A stretch of DNA of 10,142 nt from an uncultured Cetobacterium sp. (GCA_900766645.1 CAAFWD010000024.1:1-10142), one strand, 5' to 3'; numbered from the stretch's first letter, positions 1 through 6,622 are shown. The notes: generated by a model from the letters alone, not told the origin. A program made the numbers and translations.

Positions 1-329
1 ATCTTGTTGGAGGAAAAATAAAAAGTAAAACAAGTTGTACAGTTGGTTTTCCAGCAGTAAATTTTTTAAAAAACTTTAACTTCGATTATGTTTTTATGGG
101 AGCAAACGCTTTTAATAAAGATGGGTATAGTACTCCAGATGTGGAAGAAGCAATGGTAAAAGGAACAGCAGTATCAAGAGGAGAAAATATATTCTTTTTA
201 TGTGATCACACAAAATTAGAAAAAAATAGTTTTGTAACTTTTTCTAAATTATGTGATGGAATTTTAATAACAGATAAAGAATTACCTGCTGAGTATGATG
301 AAATAGTAACAGTGGAGGTAGTAAAATGA
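1..329 (+). CDS. DeoR/GlpR-family transcriptional regulator, C-terminal part (probably FruR); 5' end outside window
   Basis: The reading frame enters from base 3 and gives 108 residues before the TGA at 327-329. They match the C-terminal sugar-phosphate-sensing domain of DeoR-family repressors: a Gly-Gly near the window edge, then Asp-Tyr-Val-Phe-Met-Gly (the family's D-x-x-F-x-G), GYSTPDVEEA (family G-x-T-x-x-x-x-E-A), a CDHTK stretch (family L-x-D-x-S/T-K) and a final DGILITDKEL (family I-x-x-I-I-T-D). The N-terminal helix-turn-helix is not in the window. The stop overlaps the fruK start as ATGA, so the two are probably translationally coupled. In fruR-fruK-fruA operons this regulator normally represses the operon and responds to fructose-1-phosphate. 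That ligand is inferred from the neighbours, not from residues seen. An in-frame ATG at 96 is internal to the conserved fold and is not the start. Confidence 0.9.
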   Translation, partial: LVGGKIKSKTSCTVGFPAVNFLKNFNFDYVFMGANAFNKDGYSTPDVEEAMVKGTAVSRGENIFFLCDHTKLEKNSFVTFSKLCDGILITDKELPAEYDEIVTVEVVK

Positions 330-1243
330 TTTACACATTAACTTTAAATCCAGCTTTGGATTATTACATAACTTTTAAAAATTTTGTTGAAGGAAATTTA
401 AATATTCCTTTAGAAACATATAAGCTTCCTGGTGGAAAAGGAATAAATGTTTCTAAAATTTTAAAAAATTATAATGAAGATTCAGTATGTTTAGGGTTTT
501 TAGGTGGATTTACAGGGCAGTTTATAAAGGAAAAATTAGAAAAAGATAAAATTAAAACAGACTTTATAAAAGTTTCAGAGGATACAAGAATAAATATAAA
601 AATGAACAATAATGGTCTTGAAAGTGAAATAGCAGGAACATCACCGAAAATAGACGAGAAAAATTTAAAAGAACTACTAAATTATATTTCAGATAATTTA
701 AAAAATGAGGACATTTTAGTTCTTTCAGGAAGTGTTCCAGGATCATTACCAATAGAGATATATAGAGATATAATTGAGATTCTGCCAGAGGGAGTAAAAG
801 TTATATTAGACACAAGAGGACCAGCTTTTGAAAAAGCATTAAAAAAAGGTGTATTTTTAATAAAGCCTAATAAAGATGAGATAAATGAATTTTTTAATTC
901 AAATTTAGAAACTGAAGAAGAGCTTATAGAAGCAGGAAAGAAATTACAACTTTTAGGGGCTAAGAATGTATTAATTTCTTTGGGGGCTAAAGGATCGATT
1001 TTTATTTCAGAAAAAAATACATATAAAAGTGGTGTTCCAGCTGGTAACTTGATAAGTTCAAATGGATCGGGAGATTCAATGATTGGCGGATTTATATATG
1101 GATTATCAAATGGAATGGAACTGGAAGAGTGTTATAAATATGGAATTGCCTCAGGAAGTGCAACAGCATTTTCAAAAGGATTAGCAACATTTGAAAAAAC
1201 AAAATCTTTATTAAATAAAATTAGAATAGAAAAAATACAGTAG
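326..1243 (+). CDS. fruK: 1-phosphofructokinase (PfkB/ribokinase family)
   Basis: FruK phosphorylates fructose-1-phosphate with ATP to fructose-1,6-bisphosphate in the cytoplasm, the second step of fructose use after PTS uptake. The 305-residue length is normal for the family. Visible motifs are the N-terminal TLTLNPALDY typical of 1-phosphofructokinase/tagatose kinases (residues 4-13), the PfkB signature GGKGINVS (36-43), SGSVPGS (134-140), KPN (180-182), and the anion hole with catalytic base, GSGD, with Asp250. The usual family version of the last motif is V-G-A-G-D; here it reads N-G-S-G-D, a mild variant that keeps the glycines and Asp. The start is fixed by GGAGGT at 314-319, six bases upstream, and by the 4-bp overlap with the regulator. 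The fruA ribosome site overlaps its stop codon. Tagatose-6-phosphate kinase (LacC) is the main alternative, but the adjacent fructose EIIABC argues for FruK. Confidence 0.93.
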   Translation: MIYTLTLNPALDYYITFKNFVEGNLNIPLETYKLPGGKGINVSKILKNYNEDSVCLGFLGGFTGQFIKEKLEKDKIKTDFIKVSEDTRINIKMNNNGLESEIAGTSPKIDEKNLKELLNYISDNLKNEDILVLSGSVPGSLPIEIYRDIIEILPEGVKVILDTRGPAFEKALKKGVFLIKPNKDEINEFFNSNLETEEELIEAGKKLQLLGAKNVLISLGAKGSIFISEKNTYKSGVPAGNLISSNGSGDSMIGGFIYGLSNGMELEECYKYGIASGSATAFSKGLATFEKTKSLLNKIRIEKIQ

Positions 1244-1253
1244 GAGGGCTATT

Positions 1254-3104
1254 ATGCTAGCAAAAATGTTAGTTAAAGGATGTATTAATTTAGATTTAAA
1301 AGCTAAGAGCAAGGCAGAGGTTATAGATGAACTGGTAGAAATGCTTGATAAAAATGGAAGATTAAATGATAAAGAGGAGTTTAAGAAAACTATTCTTGCA
1401 AGAGAAGCTCAAAGTTCAACAGGGTTAGAAGAAGGAATAGCAATACCTCATGGGAAATCATCATCAGTAAAAATTCCAACAGTGGCATTTGGACTTTCAA
1501 AAAATGGAATTGAATATGAATCTTTAGATGGAGAACCGTCGACATTATTTTTTATGATTGCAGCTCCAGCGGAAGCAACAGATTCACATATAGAGACACT
1601 ATCACAATTAACATCTTTACTTCTAGATGACGACGTAAGAGAAAAATTACTTAATGTAAAGACAGAACAAGAAGTTTTAGATATTTTGTTACAAGATTCA
1701 AAAGAGGAAAAAGTAGAAGAAAAAGTAAAAAACTCAAAAATTGATGTTTTAGCAGTAACAGCATGTCCTACTGGAATAGCTCATACATATATGGCAGCAG
1801 AAGCTTTAAATAAAAAAGCTAAGGAGATGGGAGTAACTATAAAAGTTGAAACTAATGGTTCAACAGGAGTAAAAAATAGATTAACAGATGAAGAGATAAA
1901 AAATGCTAAAGGAATTATAATTGCAGCTGACAAAAATGTTGAAATGGGAAGATTCCATGGGAAACATGTAGAAATTGTTGGAGTTAAAGAGGGAATAAAA
2001 AGACCAGAAGAGCTTATAAATAATGCATTAGCTCAAAAAGGGGATATATATTCAAGTAAGGATGGAGGAAAAACAGCTTCATCATCTGGAGAAAGAAAAG
2101 GATTTTATAAGCACCTTATGAGTGGAGTTTCAAATATGCTTCCATTTGTAGTTGGTGGAGGAATATTAATAGCAATATCATTTATATTTGGAATAAAAGC
2201 AGCAGATCCAAATGATCCAACATTTAATCCAATAGCAAAGCTATTAATGGATATAGGTGGAGGAAATGCCTTTTTCTTAATGATACCTGTATTAGCAGGA
2301 TTCATTGGTATGAGTATAGCTGATAGACCTGGATTTGCACCATCAATGGTAGCTGGATTAATAGCAGCAAACAATGGTGGAGGATTTTTAGGAGGACTAA
2401 TTGGAGGATTCCTAGGAGGTTATGTAGTAGTTGCTCTTAAGAAATTATTTGCAGGATTACCAGAAAAGTTAGAAGGAATTAAGCCAGTTTTACTATATCC
2501 ATTGTTTGGAATTTTAATAACAGGCGTACTTATGTATACAGTTATAATATCTCCAGTTGCTCTATTAAATGCAGGAATGACTAATTTTTTAAATGGATTA
2601 GGAACAGGAAATTTAATAATTTTAGGTGTAGTTTTAGGTGGAATGATGGCAGTAGATATGGGTGGACCTATCAATAAAGCAGCATTTACATTTGGAATAG
2701 CAGCAATAGCAGCAGGAAACTACTATCCTCATGCAGCAGTAATGGCAGGAGGAATGACTCCACCATTAGGAATAGCATTAGCTACAACAATATTTAAAAA
2801 TAAATTTACAACTGAGGAGAGAGAGGCAGGACTTACAAATTATATAATGGGAGCTTCATTTATAACAGAGGGAGCGATTCCATTTGCAGCCGCGGATCCA
2901 ATAAGAGTTATTCCTAGTTGTATAGCTGGATCAGCATTAGCAGGAGGTCTTGCAATGGCGTTTAGATGTCAACTTCCAGCACCACATGGAGGACTATTTG
3001 TATTACCAATTATAGAAAATCCAATGATGTATTTAGTAGCAGTATTATCAGGGTCATTTTTAACTTGTGTTCTTATAGGATTTACAAAAAAAATAAAAAG
3101 ATAG
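1254..3104 (+). CDS. fruA: PTS fructose transporter subunit EIIABC
   Basis: This is the membrane permease of the phosphotransferase system, which imports fructose and phosphorylates it at C1 using phosphate from HPr. All three modules are fused in 616 residues. EIIA (about 1-148) has the phospho-acceptor His66 in GIAIPHGKSS. A charged Glu/Lys linker (about 149-162) follows. EIIB (about 163-262) has the phospho-cysteine Cys171 in AVTACPTGIAHTYM. A second polar Ser/Gly/Lys linker (about 264-282) leads to the membrane EIIC (about 285-616), with many glycine-rich hydrophobic segments and the conserved TEGAIPFAAADP stretch. There is no fused HPr (FPr) domain, so HPr must come from elsewhere in the genome. 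AGGAGGG at 1242-1248, five bases ahead, supports the ATG at 1254 over the next Met at residue 5. It is the last gene of the fru operon, followed by a terminator. Confidence 0.96.
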   Translation: MLAKMLVKGCINLDLKAKSKAEVIDELVEMLDKNGRLNDKEEFKKTILAREAQSSTGLEEGIAIPHGKSSSVKIPTVAFGLSKNGIEYESLDGEPSTLFFMIAAPAEATDSHIETLSQLTSLLLDDDVREKLLNVKTEQEVLDILLQDSKEEKVEEKVKNSKIDVLAVTACPTGIAHTYMAAEALNKKAKEMGVTIKVETNGSTGVKNRLTDEEIKNAKGIIIAADKNVEMGRFHGKHVEIVGVKEGIKRPEELINNALAQKGDIYSSKDGGKTASSSGERKGFYKHLMSGVSNMLPFVVGGGILIAISFIFGIKAADPNDPTFNPIAKLLMDIGGGNAFFLMIPVLAGFIGMSIADRPGFAPSMVAGLIAANNGGGFLGGLIGGFLGGYVVVALKKLFAGLPEKLEGIKPVLLYPLFGILITGVLMYTVIISPVALLNAGMTNFLNGLGTGNLIILGVVLGGMMAVDMGGPINKAAFTFGIAAIAAGNYYPHAAVMAGGMTPPLGIALATTIFKNKFTTEEREAGLTNYIMGASFITEGAIPFAAADPIRVIPSCIAGSALAGGLAMAFRCQLPAPHGGLFVLPIIENPMMYLVAVLSGSFLTCVLIGFTKKIKR

Positions 3105-3123
3105 AAATAATTTATAAAATTAT

Positions 3124-3158
3124 AGAGGTGGAAAATTTTCTACCTCTTTTTTATTTTT
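3124..3158 (+). terminator. Rho-independent terminator of the fru operon
   Basis: An almost perfect 24-base palindrome at 3124-3147 has outer arms AGAGGT and ACCTCT and an A/T-rich centre GAAAATTTTC. It is followed by a T-rich run from 3148. It begins 20 bases after the fruA stop. Confidence 0.88.
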
Positions 3159-3186
3159 AAATAGAGGATTAAAGCTTTAAATTTCT

Positions 3187-3192
3187 TATAAT
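3187..3192 (+). promoter_or_regulatory. Candidate -10 box for the cyclophilin-like lipoprotein gene
   Basis: A perfect TATAAT lies 39 bases before the chosen ATG. No convincing -35 box is found 16-18 bases upstream (the sequence there is GAGGAT), so the promoter call rests on the -10, on its position after the fru terminator and on the need for transcription of the isolated gene. Confidence 0.45.
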
Positions 3193-3231
3193 ACAAATAA
3201 GATGAAAATATATATTTATAAGGGAGGATAT

Positions 3232-3870
3232 ATGAAAAAGATTACAAATTTTTTAATGATTATTTTTTTATTAGTAATGTATTCATGTTCAACAGTACAA
3301 GAAGTTCCTTCAAATGATATTAGAGCAACTCTTATAACAAATAAGGGGAATATAGATTTTTATTTGTATCCTGAAACAGCTCCAAAAACAGTTAATAGAT
3401 TTATAGAGTTAATAAATGAGGGAGCTTATAATAATCTAACATTTAAAAAAAATGGAGATGTATTGTATATAGATTTGTATAATAAAACAATATTAAAAGA
3501 TGAGAAAAAACAAGAAAAGTTAGAGAATAAATTAGGAGAGGGGGTAATGATAGCATCTTATTTAAATAAAGAGGAAATAATAATTTCTTTGGTTCCTTTA
3601 TGGGCTGAGAGTGGGAAAGATGTTGTATTTGGTGAATATATAACTGAGGGGGACTTAAATAGATTAAAGAAAATATCAACTGGAGACACTTTAAAAAGAA
3701 TAGATATAAGACATAATGTTACAGGAATTTTAGGAGTAGGTGGAGTTCCAAGACAAGAGGGTGAAACAAGAAAAGATGTGGAAGAGACTTATTTGATGCA
3801 AACAAGATCTAAGCAAGAAAAAGTAAATAAACTTTGGACTGAGAATGATGCTAGAGATAGATTTTTTTAA
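3232..3870 (+). CDS. Lipoprotein with a degenerate cyclophilin-type peptidyl-prolyl isomerase domain
   Basis: The 212-residue product has a lipoprotein signal (Lys-Lys, a hydrophobic core, then MYSC with lipid-bearing Cys19), so it should be membrane-anchored and face the periplasm. Residues 30-71 match the cyclophilin N-terminal strand-helix unit (ATLITNKGNIDFYLYPETAP, then TVNRFIELINEGAYNNLTF). Residues 124-158 match the C-terminal unit (W-x5-KDVVFGEYITEG, then IxxGD). The centre is short and unlike active cyclophilins: the catalytic FHR is FKK (71-73), and no Q-G-G-D or F-F-I segment is visible. It may bind prolyl peptides without isomerase activity, or act as a chaperone; this is inference. 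A charged tail (about 165-212) is not typical of cyclophilins. The start at 3232 follows AGGGAGGA (3221-3228). An in-frame ATG at 3202 has no ribosome site and would put Lys/Tyr-rich residues ahead of the signal peptide. The gene stands alone between two terminators. Confidence 0.82.
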   Translation: MKKITNFLMIIFLLVMYSCSTVQEVPSNDIRATLITNKGNIDFYLYPETAPKTVNRFIELINEGAYNNLTFKKNGDVLYIDLYNKTILKDEKKQEKLENKLGEGVMIASYLNKEEIIISLVPLWAESGKDVVFGEYITEGDLNRLKKISTGDTLKRIDIRHNVTGILGVGGVPRQEGETRKDVEETYLMQTRSKQEKVNKLWTENDARDRFF

Positions 3871-3879
3871 ATAGTTAGT

Positions 3880-3910
3880 AAAAAACAGTCTGTTTTCAGA
3901 TTGTTTTTTT
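3880..3910 (+). terminator. Rho-independent terminator after the lipoprotein gene
   Basis: The stem CAGTCTG (3886-3892) pairs with CAGATTG (3897-3903) with one G:U pair and a TTTT loop. It is flanked by six A upstream and seven T downstream (3904-3910), which extend the hairpin and form the U-tract. Confidence 0.87.
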
Positions 3911-3939
3911 ATTATAAAATACTTTGATTATAAAAATAA

Positions 3940-3971
3940 TTGACAAAGAAAGTTAATTTTGATAATATAAT
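3940..3971 (+). promoter_or_regulatory. Promoter of the DUF2023-DUF2325 operon
   Basis: A perfect TTGACA (-35) lies at 3940-3945. At a 17-base spacing comes TAATAT (3963-3968), overlapping a perfect TATAAT at 3966-3971 (20-base spacing). Either could be the -10. It sits 20 to 50 bases before the ATG at 3992, right after the preceding terminator. It has the best -35 box in the window. Confidence 0.72.
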
Positions 3972-3991
3972 AAAAAAGCTTAGGAGGAAAA

Positions 3992-4327
3992 ATGGAAGTT
4001 TTTATACATCATATATATGAATTTGAAAAAGGAATAAGAAATTTAATATTACATACAATATCATTAAAGCATTTAGAATTTGTAAAAAAAAGATTGGAAT
4101 CAAAGGAAATATCTTACAAAATATATGAAATACCAAATGGAAATTATAATGTTTTCTTTGGGGATAAATCTTGTATAGATGTTATAAAGAAAATAGGAAA
4201 ATCAAATTTATCTGCATATACAGCAGAAGAAGATTTTATATTAGGAATTATGCTTGGTTATGATAGGAAAAAGCAGTGTGAAAGATATATTCAATTTAAA
4301 GAAAAAGAGAATTTAAAAGTGTCATAG
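3992..4327 (+). CDS. DUF2023 family protein, function unknown
   Basis: This is a small soluble protein of 111 residues with no signal peptide or membrane segment. I recognise it as DUF2023 from the N-terminal MEVFIHHIYEFEKGIRNL, the central YEIPNGNYNVFFG and the C-terminal EEDFILGIMLGYDRKKQCER (residues 80-98), which look like the family's conserved blocks. Conserved-looking polar residues are His6, His7, Arg16, His21, Cys61, Asp91, Arg92, Cys96 and Arg98. No catalytic motif that I can assign is present. AGGAGG at 3982-3987 is four bases before the ATG. The stop is 10 bases before the DUF2325 start, whose ribosome site overlaps it, so the two are cotranscribed and probably coupled. The small size and lack of an enzyme signature suggest a binding or regulatory protein rather than an enzyme. 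The family name is from memory of the conserved blocks and was not searched. Confidence 0.8.
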   Translation: MEVFIHHIYEFEKGIRNLILHTISLKHLEFVKKRLESKEISYKIYEIPNGNYNVFFGDKSCIDVIKKIGKSNLSAYTAEEDFILGIMLGYDRKKQCERYIQFKEKENLKVS

Positions 4328-4337
4328 GAGGGATGAG

Positions 4338-4625
4338 ATGGTAGCTATTATTGGTGGATTAAAAAGAGGAGAAAGAGAGTACTTAGAATTATTAAAAAAA
4401 TATGAGCTAAAAGGAAAAGTTTATAATACTCAGTGCCCAAATTTTTGTAAAAAAATTAAAAACTGCGAAATGTGTGTTGTTTTTACAAATCTTGTTAGTC
4501 ACAATTTAGTAAATAATTGTTCCAAGGTTTGTAAAAGTAATAATATTCCTATTGTTCATTTAACAAGTAATAGCATAAATAATTTAAAAGAAAGATTGGA
4601 TCAAGAGTTTGGAGAAAAAGAATAA
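4338..4625 (+). CDS. DUF2325 family protein, cysteine-rich, function unknown
   Basis: This 95-residue soluble protein starts with a Rossmann-like strand and turn (VAIIGGLKRGEREY). It has the DUF2325 block VVFTNLVSHNLV (47-58) with the family's T-N/D-x-V-S-H, and ends in a Ser-rich strand plus helix (IPIVHLTSNS, 70-79). It carries six cysteines in 33 residues: Cys33, Cys37, Cys43, Cys46, Cys61 and Cys65 (C-x3-C-x5-C-x2-C, later C-x3-C). That density is compatible with zinc or Fe-S binding or with thiol redox work, but this is inference. The ribosome site AGGAGGG (4326-4332) fixes the ATG at 4338. It is the second gene of the operon with the DUF2023 gene, followed by a terminator. Other open starts nearby are out of frame. 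Confidence 0.8.
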   Translation: MVAIIGGLKRGEREYLELLKKYELKGKVYNTQCPNFCKKIKNCEMCVVFTNLVSHNLVNNCSKVCKSNNIPIVHLTSNSINNLKERLDQEFGEKE

Positions 4626-4633
4626 ATATTTAT

Positions 4634-4669
4634 AAAAAAGTTCTTATAAATATAATGAGAACTTTTTTT
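4634..4669 (+). terminator. Rho-independent terminator of the DUF2023-DUF2325 operon
   Basis: GTTCTTAT (4640-4647) pairs with ATGAGAAC (4655-4662) with one G:U and a 7-base A/T loop. The hairpin has an A-run before it and seven T after it (4663-4669). It begins nine bases after the DUF2325 stop. Confidence 0.87.
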
Positions 4670-4729
4670 ATTGAAAAAATTAAAAAGAATCTCTTTTAAA
4701 AAAAAGTATATATAAAGCGAGGTGATTTT

Positions 4730-5341
4730 ATGGATTTTAATGATATTTTAGTAAAAAGAAGAAGCATAAATTTTTTTGATACTAAAAAAGATTTGGACAT
4801 AGATATTTTAGAAAAAATTATTAATAATGCTGTATTAGCGCCATCAGCGTTTAATTTACAACCTTGGGAGATTATAGTTGTAAAAAGCTCAGATAACAAA
4901 TCAAAACTTTTTAAAACATGCCCTCAACCTAAAGTTTTAGAAGCTCCTATTACATTAATAATAATAGGAGACACATTTGGGTATGGAAGAGATAATCCTA
5001 TTTGGAATAAAAAAATAGAGATTGGAATGTCTGAAGAGCAAATATCTCAAATGATAAATGTATGTGAAAATAAAATATATCCAACTGAAATAAAAAGAAA
5101 TGCAATGGCTGTTAGAAATGCATCTTTATTATCAATGAGTATAATGTACTGTGCTAAAAATTTAGGAGTAGATTCTCATCCTATGATAGGATTTGATGAG
5201 GATATGGTTAAGGAGTTATTTGAAATAGATGAAAGTAAAACAGTAGTGATGTTGTTATCTTTAGGATATTTAGATGAAGAAAAAACATTGAATCCAAGAG
5301 AACATAGATTTGGATTTAAAGATATTTGTAAAATAGTTTAA
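4730..5341 (+). CDS. Nitroreductase-family FMN-dependent oxidoreductase
   Basis: The 203-residue soluble protein fits the nitroreductase fold, a homodimer that binds FMN at the subunit interface and reduces nitroaromatics, quinones or related acceptors with NAD(P)H. The FMN phosphate-binding start KRRSINFF (residues 9-16, Arg10, Arg11, Ser12) and the APSAFNLQPW motif (37-46) are clear. A central helix with NASLLSMSIMYCAKNLGVDS (130-149) matches the family's conserved A-x-x-N-L-G region, and the C-terminal LSLGYLDEE and an Arg-rich NPREHRF close the FMN site. The substrate cannot be told from sequence. GAGGTG at 4719-4724 is five bases before the ATG. A TATATAAA run at 4707-4716 could hold its -10, but no good -35 was seen. 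The gene follows the DUF2023-DUF2325 terminator, so it is probably a separate unit, and a bidirectional terminator ends it. Confidence 0.9.
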   Translation: MDFNDILVKRRSINFFDTKKDLDIDILEKIINNAVLAPSAFNLQPWEIIVVKSSDNKSKLFKTCPQPKVLEAPITLIIIGDTFGYGRDNPIWNKKIEIGMSEEQISQMINVCENKIYPTEIKRNAMAVRNASLLSMSIMYCAKNLGVDSHPMIGFDEDMVKELFEIDESKTVVMLLSLGYLDEEKTLNPREHRFGFKDICKIV

Positions 5342-5344
5342 AAT

Positions 5345-5375
5345 AAAAAGAGGCTATAAAAATAGCCTTTTTTTA
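5345..5375. terminator. Bidirectional terminator between the nitroreductase and porin genes
   Basis: AGGCTA (5351-5356) pairs with TAGCCT (5363-5368) around a T/A loop. It has a T-run on the forward strand (5369-5374) and an A-run at 5345-5349 that acts as the T-run for the reverse strand. It serves the convergent genes on both sides. Confidence 0.87.
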
Positions 5376-6296
5376 TTAAAATGAATATTCCCATCCAATA
5401 AAGAACTCTCCATAATATTTACCATTATTTAACTTAGAATAATTGCCATCTTTTTCTTTATAGTTATTTATATCATATCTATAATATCCAAAAAGATCCA
5501 AAGAATCCGTCATAGCATAGTTTGCATTTAAAATAAGAATATTATTTTGGAAATCCTTATGAACTCTATATGGTGTAGATTCATTAAAATCTTTATTCAT
5601 ATGAAGACCTAGACGATATTCAAGATCTAAAGATAATTTACCCTCGTCATATAAAGGGATATATGCTCTTATTTGATGGTAAGTAACTTCTTCGAGAAGA
5701 GCAGTATTAGAATCATCATATTGAGTTCCTCTACCAGAATATTTAATATAATCTAAATAGTATCCAACTGCAATAAATCCAAAGTCAATATTTAATGGCA
5801 TAACTTCTATTTCAATTTTATCTTGTTCTGTGGAAGGATCGTTAAAAGACCAATATTGTGCATCTAACCAACCAGAAAACATTCCTTTATTATATCCGCT
5901 TCTCAAGTAAAATCTATTATAATCATCTTCTGCTCTCCATCTACCACCAAGATAGCCATTATTAAATGCTCTAATAGCTTCCAATTCCATTCTAGCGTTT
6001 CCATTTTTATAAAGGTCATCTGTATCTGATGAAAAAACTACTCCACCAGCAACTTTATAATCCCAATTTTCAGTGCTTAATACAACTTCATTCATAAAGA
6101 TAACTGATTCACCAATATTATCACCACCAGAACGATTATCTATTTCTAGAGTTTGTCCAATGGAGATCTCTTTAAAAATATTATTTTTAACATAAATATC
6201 CTCCTCTATAATATCAGGAGAAACATTAAAATCTTTTGAAAAGGATAAACTTCCAACAAGTAATAGTGAACTTAAAAGAAATATTTTATTTTTCAT
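5376..6296 (-). CDS. OmpG-like monomeric outer-membrane porin
   Basis: The 306-residue protein has a signal peptide (Lys-Asn-Lys, a hydrophobic core, predicted cleavage after SFS, residue 20), leaving about 286 residues, close to mature E. coli OmpG (14 strands). The mature part shows alternating aromatic/hydrophobic and polar residues typical of a beta-barrel, for example GYLGGRWRAEDDYNRFYLRS, WLDAQYWSF and LDLFGYYRYDINNY, and no hydrophobic helix. HQIRAYIPL resembles an OmpG strand, and the C-terminus ends in EYSF with the terminal Phe needed for barrel assembly. It would let small solutes such as sugars through the outer membrane. A KdgM-type oligogalacturonate porin is the alternative. 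The ATG is preceded (reading leftward) by a GGGAGGGG-like ribosome site at 6299-6306. It is transcribed alone, convergent with the nitroreductase gene and divergent from the AEC carrier gene. Confidence 0.82.
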   Translation of the reverse strand: MKNKIFLLSSLLLVGSLSFSKDFNVSPDIIEEDIYVKNNIFKEISIGQTLEIDNRSGGDNIGESVIFMNEVVLSTENWDYKVAGGVVFSSDTDDLYKNGNARMELEAIRAFNNGYLGGRWRAEDDYNRFYLRSGYNKGMFSGWLDAQYWSFNDPSTEQDKIEIEVMPLNIDFGFIAVGYYLDYIKYSGRGTQYDDSNTALLEEVTYHQIRAYIPLYDEGKLSLDLEYRLGLHMNKDFNESTPYRVHKDFQNNILILNANYAMTDSLDLFGYYRYDINNYKEKDGNYSKLNNGKYYGEFFIGWEYSF

Positions 6297-6319
6297 ATTC
6301 CCCTCCCTAAAACGATATG

Positions 6320-6349
6320 ATTATGTTTAGATTACAATAAAAAAACCAA
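6320..6349 (-). promoter_or_regulatory. Candidate promoter of the porin gene
   Basis: On the reverse strand TTGGTT (6344-6349) and CATAAT (6320-6325) are separated by 18 bases, ending 23 bases before the porin ATG. Both boxes deviate from consensus, and the region is A/T-rich enough for chance matches. Confidence 0.35.
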
Positions 6350-6552
6350 ATTCCTTTAAATATATTTTAAATATTTAAGTTAAAATTTATCTGTGGGAAG
6401 AAATAAAAAAGAATTAAGAATATAGATTAGAATAATAAAAGCAGAGAGTATGTAAAATTTTAGAGATAAAAATAAAAAGTGAGCTTTAAGATTACTAATT
6501 AAACATATTTCGATAATAATTAATACCTTTAAAGTTTTAATTTGAAAAAATT

Positions 6553-6595
6553 AACTTAAAAAACTTAAAAAATTATTTATAAACTTTAAAAAATT
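6553..6595 (+). repeat. Three direct repeats AACTTWAAAAA just upstream of the AEC operon promoter
   Basis: AACTTAAAAA occurs at 6553-6562 and 6562-6571, and AACTTTAAAAAATT at 6582-6595, with starts 9 and 20 bases apart. The last copy runs into the -35 box (6594-6599). Two inverted copies lie further up at 6374-6381 and 6528-6536. Placement just upstream of a -35 suits activator sites, but base composition alone makes such motifs common. Confidence 0.5.
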
Positions 6596-6622
6596 GAAAT
6601 ATGTTAAAAAAGAACGTATTAT
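6594..6622 (+). promoter_or_regulatory. Promoter of the AEC carrier - dehydrogenase operon
   Basis: TTGAAA (6594-6599) and TATTAT (6617-6622) are separated by exactly 17 bases. The expected transcript start near 6629 leaves a leader of about 27 bases that includes the GGAGGG ribosome site. Confidence 0.65.

Noticed and set aside
2105..2674. Two reverse-strand open frames opposite the EIIC part of fruA
   Set aside because: They are antisense to a strongly conserved membrane domain. Their Pro/Ile/Asn-rich products are what Gly/Ala-rich codons give when read backwards.
2966..3160. Forward open frame overlapping the fruA 3' end and running through its terminator
   Set aside because: It is in another frame of fruA, its Ser/Thr-rich start comes from fruA codons, and it would be translated through the terminator hairpin.
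3202..3231. Upstream ATG extending the cyclophilin-like lipoprotein by ten residues
   Set aside because: It has no ribosome site, the extension includes the ribosome site of the next ATG, and it would spoil a standard lipoprotein signal peptide.
6355..6378. Run of overlapping TTTAAAT/ATATTT palindromes
   Set aside because: Considered as an operator or terminator. The arms are pure A/T with no G/C-closed stem and no T-run, so it is more likely compositional or curved promoter DNA.
6395..6515. Possible small RNA in the divergent spacer
   Set aside because: No promoter-terminator pair, no stable hairpin and no recognised RNA family were seen in this stretch.
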